In this document: positions 1 to 5,368 of the stretch, piece after piece
Layout: each line of letters begins with the position of its first letter
Position numbering within the stretch: the stretch's first letter is position 1
Assembly (NCBI GenBank): GCA_964575675.1
Contig: CAZNRY010000123.1
Location: 1-12,863, forward strand
Source of the DNA: CAZNRY01 sp964575675
Lineage (GTDB): Bacteria > Eisenbacteria > RBG-16-71-46 > CAIMUX01 > VGJL01
Length of the DNA stretch: 12,863 bases
Reading direction: 5' to 3'
Notes under the pieces: generated by a model
What the model was told of the DNA's origin: nothing
Seen by the model: the letters and a program-made list of their open reading frames with translations, nothing else
The model's database searches: none
Program-made: the position numbers and the translations under genes

Positions 1-209
1 GAGTTGCGCAGGGTCTGATCGATCTCCTTGTACTCGGCCAGGCGGTCCTCGCAGTGACGGATCCGCTCGTTCAACTGGCCGTTCTGCTCGATCAGGCGCT
101 CCTGCTCGGATGCGATGAGGTCGAGGAAAACGCGAACCTCTTCGTTGTCCGCTCCGCGAAAAACGGTCCGAAAGGTCTGCTTGCGGATGTCGAGAGGAGA
201 GATGTTCAC
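1..209 (-). CDS. DivIVA-domain protein, N-terminal part (runs off left edge)
   Basis: The 69 visible residues match the DivIVA N-terminal membrane-binding domain. Known role of the family: coiled-coil proteins that sense negative membrane curvature and organise division or polar growth. Seen: the opening ISPLDIRKQTF followed by VFRGAD and then EEVRVFLDLI. Aligned from memory with Bacillus subtilis DivIVA, Phe17, Arg18 and Gly19 fall in exact register; Phe17 and Arg18 are the membrane-inserting residues. From about residue 30 the sequence becomes a heptad-like, Glu/Arg/Leu-rich helix (EQERLIEQNGQLNERI), as expected for the start of the coiled coil. The start is GTG at 209, chosen because AGGAGG lies 9 nt upstream (complement of 219-224). 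The C-terminal part, which decides the exact subfamily, is outside the window. It is transcribed divergently from fbp. Domain assignment is secure; the cellular role is inferred. Confidence 0.85.
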   Translation of the reverse strand, partial: MNISPLDIRKQTFRTVFRGADNEEVRVFLDLIASEQERLIEQNGQLNERIRHCEDRLAEYKEIDQTLRN

Positions 210-328
210 GATACAGAACCTCCTCTTGCGTCGGCCGACGCCCCGCCGACCGATCTGCGCCCCTCTGCAACTCGACGCGACGCGGGTTGTGATCAGATGT
301 CCGGCGCGTCCGATTCCCGAAGGCCGAT

Positions 329-357
329 ACTATAGGAACGCGTGGTCAGTGGAGCAA
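329..357 (-). promoter_or_regulatory. Candidate sigma-70 promoter for the DivIVA-domain gene
   Basis: On the minus strand TATAGT (complement of 329-334, 5/6 match to TATAAT) lies 17 nt from TTGCTC (complement of 352-357, 3/6 match to TTGACA). Predicted transcription start is near 322, giving an untranslated leader of about 110 nt. It sits back-to-back with the candidate fbp promoter. Called by eye. Confidence 0.35.
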
Positions 358-364
358 GGGCTAT

Positions 365-394
365 TTCCCCTCGGACTGGGGGGTGCCCTATACT
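365..394 (+). promoter_or_regulatory. Candidate sigma-70 promoter for fbp
   Basis: TATACT at 389-394 (5/6 match to TATAAT) lies 18 nt after a weak TTCCCC at 365-370. The predicted start of transcription, near 401, is downstream of the alternative GTG codon at 383 but upstream of ATG 425. It therefore supports translation from 425. The -35 element is poor, so this is tentative. Confidence 0.4.
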
Positions 395-413
395 TCCGCC
401 GACCCACCATCGC

Positions 414-420
414 GGGGAGG
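414..420 (+). promoter_or_regulatory. Ribosome binding site deciding the fbp start
   Basis: GGGGAGG ends 4 nt before ATG 425. No comparable element is seen close to the earlier in-frame GTG at 383. The 336-residue product from 425 is also the normal class I FBPase length. Confidence 0.55.
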
Positions 421-424
421 ATCC

Positions 425-1435
425 ATGGACCGTGGAGCGCCAGGCAAGATCGGCATCACCTTCAGCCAGCACATCGCGCAGCAGCAGAAACTCCACCCGG
501 AGGCGACCGGCGGGTTCACCGCGCTGCTGCAAGAGATCATGGTCGCGGCCAAGATCATCTCGCGCGAGGTCCGCAAGGCCGGCCTCGTCGACGCTCTCGG
601 CCTGACGGGGAAGGTGAACGTCCAGGGTGAAGAGGTTCAGATCCTGGACGATTTCGCCAACGAGACGATCGTCCGCAACGTGATCCACACGGGCCACCTG
701 TGCGTGATGTCCTCCGAGGAGGTCGAGGGGATGATTCCGATCCCTCCCGAGTACCCCCGGGGTCCCTACGCGATGACTTTTGATCCGCTTGACGGATCGA
801 GCAACATCGATGCGAACGTTTCGATCGGAACGATCTTCTCGATCCACCGGAAGAGGAGTCCGGGGGATGAGGGGCGCATGGAGGACCTTCTGCAGCCGGG
901 GCGCAGGCAGGTCGCCGCCGGCTACGTGATCTACGGAAGCAGCACCGTCCTGGTCTACTCGACGGGACACGGCGTGCACGGCTTCACCCTGGATCCGACG
1001 GTCGGCGAGTTCCTCCTCTCGCATCCGAACATCCGGATTCCCGACGCCGGGGCGATCTACTCGGTCAACGAGGGAAATGCGGGAGGTTGGGACGAGGCCA
1101 CGCGCCGCTTGGTGGGTGCGCTCAAGGGATCCGAGAACCCGCGCGGAATGCCTTACAGCACCCGCTACATCGGCTCCCTCGTCGCGGATTTTCATAGGAA
1201 CCTCCTCTACGGAGGGATCTTCCTCTACCCCCCCGACACGAAGAACCGCACGGGGAAGCTCCGGCTCCTGAGCGAAGCGGCCCCGATCGCCTTCATCGCC
1301 GAGGAGGCGGGCGGGCTTGCGTCGAACGGGCGCGAGGCGATCCTGGACCTCGTCCCCGTCGAGCTCCACCAGAGGGTCCCCCTCATCACGGGGAGCCGGC
1401 GCGAGGTGGAGTGGGTCGAGTCGTTCTACCGGTAG
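425..1435 (+). CDS. fbp: Fructose-1,6-bisphosphatase, class I
   Basis: Cytosolic enzyme hydrolysing fructose 1,6-bisphosphate to fructose 6-phosphate, the committed step of gluconeogenesis (known for the family). The product is 336 residues, full family length. Seen: the metal site Glu98-Glu99 in SSEEVE, then Asp120 and Asp123 in FDPLDGSSNID; the phosphate-site region RYIGSLVADFHR; and GKLRLL..EAAP with metal ligand Glu284. Two deviations stand out. Ser283 replaces the Tyr that normally precedes the last metal-binding Glu (Tyr279 in pig enzyme numbering, by hand alignment). The pig AMP-site Lys112 corresponds to Pro in PRGPYAM, so classical AMP inhibition may be absent (inference). An earlier in-frame GTG at 383 was rejected because the promoter and ribosome site favour 425. 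The methyltransferase gene begins 21 bp downstream on the same strand. Confidence 0.95.
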   Translation: MDRGAPGKIGITFSQHIAQQQKLHPEATGGFTALLQEIMVAAKIISREVRKAGLVDALGLTGKVNVQGEEVQILDDFANETIVRNVIHTGHLCVMSSEEVEGMIPIPPEYPRGPYAMTFDPLDGSSNIDANVSIGTIFSIHRKRSPGDEGRMEDLLQPGRRQVAAGYVIYGSSTVLVYSTGHGVHGFTLDPTVGEFLLSHPNIRIPDAGAIYSVNEGNAGGWDEATRRLVGALKGSENPRGMPYSTRYIGSLVADFHRNLLYGGIFLYPPDTKNRTGKLRLLSEAAPIAFIAEEAGGLASNGREAILDLVPVELHQRVPLITGSRREVEWVESFYR

Positions 1436-1456
1436 CCCCGGGAAGGAGAGCGCGGG

Positions 1457-2077
1457 ATGGGCCTCTTCGAGCGTTTGTCTGAGAATCCCGCGAGTTTCAC
1501 GTGGCTCAGGAAGGTGGCCGAGGCGAACTTCGTGGCCGTTCGGAGGGTCGTGCGGCGCGAGATCGATCTCGATCGCCCCTCAAGGACGCTCGATCTGGGC
1601 TGCGGCACGGGCGAGCTGGCCCCGCTCTTCCGCAGGCACGACTACATTGGACTAGACCTGAGCGCACGCTACGTCGCCTATGCCAGCCGGCGCCACCCCA
1701 AACTGCCCTTCGGCGTTTGCGATGCGGCGGAAGTCCCGCTTCGGGACGCTTCGTGCGATCACGTGATCGTCTTCGGGGTGCTCCACCACATGGACGATCC
1801 CCTCGCGCGGCGCGTCGTTCTGGAGATCGCCCGCGTGCTGCGTCCCGGCGGCCGGCTGCTCTTGATCGAGGATCGTCACGAGGTCCCGGCATGGAACGTC
1901 CCCGGGAGGGTGATCCATGCGATCGACGCGGGCGAGAACATCCGAACCCTCCCCGGCTATGAGGCCCTGCTCCCCCGGGAGCGCATGCGGGAGGTGCGCC
2001 GCTTCACCTTCACGAGCGGCATCTGCGACTACTACGGCTTCGTTCTCGAGCGGATCGCGGAAGAGAAGCCTGTCTAA
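1457..2077 (+). CDS. Class I SAM-dependent methyltransferase (Methyltransf_11 type)
   Basis: A 206-residue single-domain protein with the Rossmann-like SAM-binding fold. Seen: motif I LDLGCGTGE at residues 45-53; acidic Asp67 at the end of strand 2 (YIGLDLS), which would bind the ribose hydroxyls of SAM; FGVCDAAEVPL at 85-95 with Asp89 near the adenine; the FGVLHHMDDP loop at 106-115; and the post-motif ARVLRPGGRLLLIED at 125-139. ATG 1457 follows a GGAAGGAGA element. No membrane segment or signal peptide is visible. It is 21 bp after fbp and so probably shares its transcript. The substrate cannot be told: the family covers small molecules, lipids, quinones and sugars. The C-terminal stretch after residue 140 (DRHEVPAWNVPGR, GICDYYGF) probably forms the substrate lid. 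Fold assignment is strong; function is unknown. Confidence 0.88.
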   Translation: MGLFERLSENPASFTWLRKVAEANFVAVRRVVRREIDLDRPSRTLDLGCGTGELAPLFRRHDYIGLDLSARYVAYASRRHPKLPFGVCDAAEVPLRDASCDHVIVFGVLHHMDDPLARRVVLEIARVLRPGGRLLLIEDRHEVPAWNVPGRVIHAIDAGENIRTLPGYEALLPRERMREVRRFTFTSGICDYYGFVLERIAEEKPV

Positions 2078-2081
2078 ACTA

Positions 2082-2190
2082 GTTTGAGTAGGTCCGAGAA
2101 GCTCGCCCCGCGCATCCGCTCGGTCCGGCTATTCTCCCCGGGGCGCCGGCCCTCGCGGCGCGCGGGCTCGCTTCTCCGCCGAAGTCAAAC
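2082..2190. terminator. Imperfect inverted repeat between convergent genes; possible bidirectional terminator
   Basis: The gap between the methyltransferase and the acyl-CoA synthetase contains two arms with three matching blocks in mirror order. GTTTGA 2082-2087 pairs with TCAAAC 2185-2190. GAGAAGC 2096-2102 pairs with GCTTCTC 2170-2176. CCCGCGC 2107-2113 pairs with GCGCGGG 2160-2166. The spacing between the first two blocks is 8 nt in both arms. The centre holds a CCCCGGGG palindrome. The arrangement suits a large stem that could end transcription from both sides, but there is no clear U-tract, so an intrinsic terminator is not proven. Confidence 0.4.
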
Positions 2191-2194
2191 AGGC

Positions 2195-3997
2195 CTAGCG
2201 CCGCCGCGATTCGTAGAGCGCGGCGATCTTCTCGGCGCACTGCGCCTCGAAGGCGCTTCGGCGGACTTTGAGCGTCGGCGTCAGGGTCCCCGCCTCGATG
2301 CTCGGCGCCTCTTCGAGCAGGCCGAAACTGCGAATCCTCTCGTGCGGGGCGAGGTCGTGATTCACGCGATCGATGTGCGCGCGCACGAGCGACCGGATCT
2401 CCGTTTCGCCGGCGCCATCCCTCCCCGCCTCGCGCACGTGGGCAAGGACCGCCTTGCGATCGACCGCGATCAGGGCGACCAGATAGGGCCGGCGATCGCC
2501 GAAGACGACCGCCTCCTGGACCCAGGGGGATTCCCGGAGGCGCTCCTCGATCGGGCCCGGCGAGATGTTCTTGCCCCCCGAAGTCACGATCATGTCCTTC
2601 TTGCGCCCGGTGATCGTCAGGAACCCGTCGGGGTCGAGAACCCCTATATCCCCGGTGTGGAGCCATCCCCCCTCGAGCGCAGCCCTCGATTCCGCCTCGA
2701 GATTGTAGTAGCCCGCCATGAGGCTCGGACTAGCCACGAGGATCTCGCCATCCTCGGCGATGCGGACTTCGATCCCCGGGAGCGGCTTGCCGACAGATCC
2801 GATGCGCCACTCGCCGAACGTATTGACCGAGACGATCGGCCCCGCTTCGGTGAGACCGTATCCCTCCAAGAGCGGGAGCCCCGCGCCACAAAAGAACATC
2901 AGCTCACGCCGGGAGAGAGGGGCGCTCCCCGAGACCACGTACCGGAGACGGCCGCCGAGCTTGTCGCGGATCGGGCGATAGAACTTGCGGTCCCAGAATC
3001 GGTCGAGCCCGCGCAGGGGGCGCGCCTCGCCGCCCGGCAGCCATGTTGCGGCCGGTCCCCTGCTCCCCCGGCGAAGAGCAGACGCTTCCGCGCAGGCGAA
3101 GAGCCTTGATGCGAACCATCCCTTCGCGCGAGCGGCTTCGCGCGCCGATCGGCAGATCTGCTCGAAGAGCCTCGGCACGCCGAGCAGAAACGTCGGCTGC
3201 ACGACCATTGCGTCGCGCGAGAGGGCGTCCATCCCCCGCCCGTAGGCGATCGTGACCCCGTTGGCGAGCATCGTGTACTGCACGGTCCGCTCGAGGGTGT
3301 GCGCGAGGGGGAGGATCGAGAGATAGCGGTCCGACGCGTCGAACGGAAGAGCATGGGAGATCATCCTGACGTTTGAGAGGATGCTCTCGTGCTTGAGAAC
3401 GACCCCCTTCGGCCTGCTGCTCGTCCCCGAGGTGTAGAGCACGGTCGCGGGATCCTGCGGCTTGAGGGCGTCGCGGAGCCGCCGCAGGTCGTCTTGCTCG
3501 GCAGAAGTCGGCGGCGGTCCGTCGAGGATCGTTCGGAGCGCGCGGACCTGGACCGGGGGAGAATCCGGCGCTTCGCCTTCGAGAAGGAAGACCACGGCGA
3601 GATGTTCGGCGGCCCCGGGCGCGCGCAGCAGCCGCGCGAGAAGCTCGGGACGGGAGACGATCGCGGCACGCGGCTTCGCCTCCCCGAGCGGATGCTCGAT
3701 CTGGCCGGACGGAAGATTCGGATAAATTGGGACGGTCAAGGCCCCGCAGGAGAGAATCGCCAGATCGGAGAGGAGCCACTCGTAGCGGGTCTCCATCATC
3801 AAGATCACGCGGTCCTGCGGCCCCACGCCCTCCCGCCGGAGTCCGGCGGCGACCCGCGCGACGCCGCCCCACCACTCGTCGTACGCGATCGGGCGAAACC
3901 CGTTTTGCCACGGCGCGAGGAAACCGACCACGCCGGGGCGGTTCGCCGCGGCCCGTTCGGCAAGGCCCGGGAGGGTCGCCGATTCGATGATCTCCAT
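2195..3997 (-). CDS. Long-chain fatty acid--CoA ligase (AMP-forming acyl-CoA synthetase)
   Basis: A 600-residue member of the ANL superfamily, of the long-chain acyl-CoA synthetase (FadD15-like) branch. It activates a fatty acid with ATP to an acyl-adenylate and transfers it to CoA at the inner membrane face (family knowledge). Seen: the ATP P-loop YTSGTSSRPKG at 188-198, with Ser194 where Gly is usual; ILPLAHTLER at 228-237, typical of this branch; the A5 region LLEGYGLTEAG at 376-386; HTGD at 447-450; the hinge GRKKDMIVTSGGKN at 464-477; and the C-terminal LTPTLKVRR with Lys577 as the probable A10 catalytic lysine. ATG 3997 has no visible ribosome site, and a promoter lies so close that the message may be leaderless. 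The gene stands alone, with no beta-oxidation neighbours. Exact chain length specificity cannot be read from sequence. Confidence 0.92.
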   Translation of the reverse strand: MEIIESATLPGLAERAAANRPGVVGFLAPWQNGFRPIAYDEWWGGVARVAAGLRREGVGPQDRVILMMETRYEWLLSDLAILSCGALTVPIYPNLPSGQIEHPLGEAKPRAAIVSRPELLARLLRAPGAAEHLAVVFLLEGEAPDSPPVQVRALRTILDGPPPTSAEQDDLRRLRDALKPQDPATVLYTSGTSSRPKGVVLKHESILSNVRMISHALPFDASDRYLSILPLAHTLERTVQYTMLANGVTIAYGRGMDALSRDAMVVQPTFLLGVPRLFEQICRSAREAARAKGWFASRLFACAEASALRRGSRGPAATWLPGGEARPLRGLDRFWDRKFYRPIRDKLGGRLRYVVSGSAPLSRRELMFFCGAGLPLLEGYGLTEAGPIVSVNTFGEWRIGSVGKPLPGIEVRIAEDGEILVASPSLMAGYYNLEAESRAALEGGWLHTGDIGVLDPDGFLTITGRKKDMIVTSGGKNISPGPIEERLRESPWVQEAVVFGDRRPYLVALIAVDRKAVLAHVREAGRDGAGETEIRSLVRAHIDRVNHDLAPHERIRSFGLLEEAPSIEAGTLTPTLKVRRSAFEAQCAEKIAALYESRRR

Positions 3998-4005
3998 GGC
4001 CGCGG

Positions 4006-4036
4006 ATCATAGCACAATGCCGCCGCTCGGTGTCCG
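4006..4036 (-). promoter_or_regulatory. Candidate extended -10 promoter for the acyl-CoA ligase
   Basis: On the minus strand TGCTATGAT (complement of 4006-4014) fits the extended -10 form TGnTATAAT with one mismatch. A weak CGGACA (complement of 4031-4036) lies 19 nt away. Extended -10 promoters can work with poor -35 elements. Transcription would begin near 3999, only a few nt before ATG 3997, which agrees with the absence of a Shine-Dalgarno sequence. Confidence 0.4.
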
Positions 4037-4063
4037 ACGGTCCCTACCGGCGGTCTACGCCGC

Positions 4064-4092
4064 TTGATCGCGTCTGCTTGCAGGTCGATACT
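4064..4092 (+). promoter_or_regulatory. Weak candidate promoter upstream of the glycosyltransferase
   Basis: TTGATC at 4064-4069 (4/6 match) and GATACT at 4087-4092 (4/6 match) are spaced by 17 nt. Transcription would start near 4100, about 130 nt before the glycosyltransferase start and immediately before the GTG of the small upstream frame. Called by eye, weak. Confidence 0.25.
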
Positions 4093-4100
4093 CCGTCGAC

Positions 4101-4232
4101 GTGGCACAGCGAGACACACGGGCCAAGCCCCGAATCGTTCACCTCCTCGGCGACATCCGCCTCGGCGGACTGCGGCCGGCGATGCGATTGCCCCACGCTG
4201 ACGCGTTTCACCATCCCGGGGGGCGGCGGTGA
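4101..4232 (+). other. Possible 43-residue upstream frame resembling a glycosyltransferase N-terminus
   Basis: A frame opening with GTG 4101 encodes 43 residues and contains PRIVHLLGDIRLGG. This closely resembles the first beta strand and Gly-Gly loop that start GT4 glycosyltransferases; compare KVVQLITRMIVGG at the start of the next gene. Its TGA overlaps the GTG start of the glycosyltransferase (GTGA at 4229-4232), the usual geometry for translational coupling. No good ribosome site is seen before 4101, and the sequence after the Gly-Gly becomes low-complexity Arg/His/Pro. It may be a decayed duplicate of a glycosyltransferase start, a coupling leader peptide, or chance. Expression is unproven. 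Confidence 0.22.
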
Positions 4233-5368
4233 AAGTCGTCCAGCTGATCACGCGCATGATCGTCGGCGGCGCGCAGCGGATCGCCCTCGAAACGGCCGTC
4301 TCACTGCGCTCCCGCGGGGTCGATGCGGAGATCTGGTGCGGTCCTCAAGCGGGAGCCGAGGGGAACCTGGCGGTCGAGGCGGCTTCCAGCGGCGTCCCCG
4401 TGCGCACCATCCGGCACCTCGTGAAGGAGATCGACCCGCTGCGCGACCGCGCAGCCCTCGCGACGCTGACCCGGGAGATGCGCGGGGCCGGAATCGATAT
4501 GCTTCACACGCACAGCAGCAAGGCGGGAATCCTCGGCAGACGCGCCGGACGCGCGGCGGGCATCCCGCGCATTGTCCACACGGTCCACGGCTGGGGCTTC
4601 TCGTCCCGCACACCGTGGCCAGCCCGTACCGTCTTCATCGCGGCCGAGCGTGCCGCCGCCGGCTGGGCCGACTCCTTGATCGCTGTTTCACGCGCAGTTC
4701 GCGACGAAGGGCTGCGGCATGGAATCGGCCGGCCCGACCTCTACCGCGTCATCCTCCCCGGGATCGACCTCGCCCCGTTCGCCGATTCGGAGACGATGCG
4801 CCGCTCCGGGGCCGCGCTCCGGGCGCGCGTTGGAATCCCGGCGGATGCCTTCGTCGCCGGGAGCGTCGGGCGCCTCTCGCCGCAGAAGAACCCGCAGATG
4901 ATCCTCGATGCCGCCCGAAGGCTCCCGGAGATTCACTGGCTGTGGATCGGAGACGGCCCGCTGCGGGAAGGGATGGAGAAACGGATCGATCGCGAAGGCC
5001 TCTCCGCCCGGGTGCACCTGCTCGGCTTGCGCGCTGATCCGGCCGCATGCCTCGGCGCCCTGGATCTGTTCGTGCTCCCTTCCCTGTGGGAAGGGACGCC
5101 CCTCACAATCCTCGAGGCGGCCGCGGCGGGCCTGCCGATCGCCGCGGCCGATGTCGGCGGGGTTTCGGAGATCCTGCCGCCTCTTCCGGCCGGACGGCGC
5201 TTCGACCCTGGAGACCTGAACGGATTCGTCGAGTCCGTTCGGGCCGTTCGCTCAAACCCTTTTCCCGCCAAAGCGGCCGCTCTGGAGCACCGCCCGCGCG
5301 TCGCCCGCGAGCATTCCCTCGACCGGATGCTCGGAGAGCTTCACACGCTCTACTTCGATCAGCGATAG
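4229..5368 (+). CDS. Glycosyltransferase, GT4 family (GT-B fold)
   Basis: A 379-residue retaining GT4 enzyme that would transfer a sugar from a nucleotide-sugar donor to a lipid, polysaccharide or small-molecule acceptor on the cytosolic face of the membrane. Seen in the N-terminal acceptor domain: the Gly13-Gly14 loop in MIVGGAQR and HTHSSKAG at 93-100. In the C-terminal donor domain: GSVGRLSPQKNP at 211-222, with Arg215 and Lys220 placed to bind the diphosphate, and WEGTPLTILEAAAAGLP at 287-303 with the EX7E pair Glu288/Glu296. There is no signal peptide or membrane span. Start GTG 4229 gives the canonical family N-terminus and overlaps the TGA of a short upstream frame. The 3' end overlaps the convergent secreted-protein gene by 10 bp. 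No polysaccharide cluster surrounds it, so donor and acceptor are unknown. Confidence 0.9.
   Translation: MKVVQLITRMIVGGAQRIALETAVSLRSRGVDAEIWCGPQAGAEGNLAVEAASSGVPVRTIRHLVKEIDPLRDRAALATLTREMRGAGIDMLHTHSSKAGILGRRAGRAAGIPRIVHTVHGWGFSSRTPWPARTVFIAAERAAAGWADSLIAVSRAVRDEGLRHGIGRPDLYRVILPGIDLAPFADSETMRRSGAALRARVGIPADAFVAGSVGRLSPQKNPQMILDAARRLPEIHWLWIGDGPLREGMEKRIDREGLSARVHLLGLRADPAACLGALDLFVLPSLWEGTPLTILEAAAAGLPIAAADVGGVSEILPPLPAGRRFDPGDLNGFVESVRAVRSNPFPAKAAALEHRPRVAREHSLDRMLGELHTLYFDQR

Noticed and set aside
293..1369. Long minus-strand open frame opposite fbp
   Set aside because: It is Arg/Asp/Val-rich with no recognisable motif, lies fully antisense to a clear FBPase, and is explained by GC-rich codon bias.
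1457..2077. Methyltransferase considered as a ubiquinone/menaquinone (UbiE/MenG) enzyme
   Set aside because: Only the general SAM-binding motifs are present. No UbiE-specific signature is seen and no quinone gene is adjacent.
2084..3109. Plus-strand frame opposite the acyl-CoA ligase
   Set aside because: It has no motifs and an Arg/Ala/Pro-rich composition, and covers the conserved C-terminal half of the ligase on the other strand.
4030..5037. Plus-strand frame overlapping the glycosyltransferase
   Set aside because: The translation is low-complexity Arg/Pro/Gly, while the alternative frame from 4229 gives a complete GT4 enzyme.
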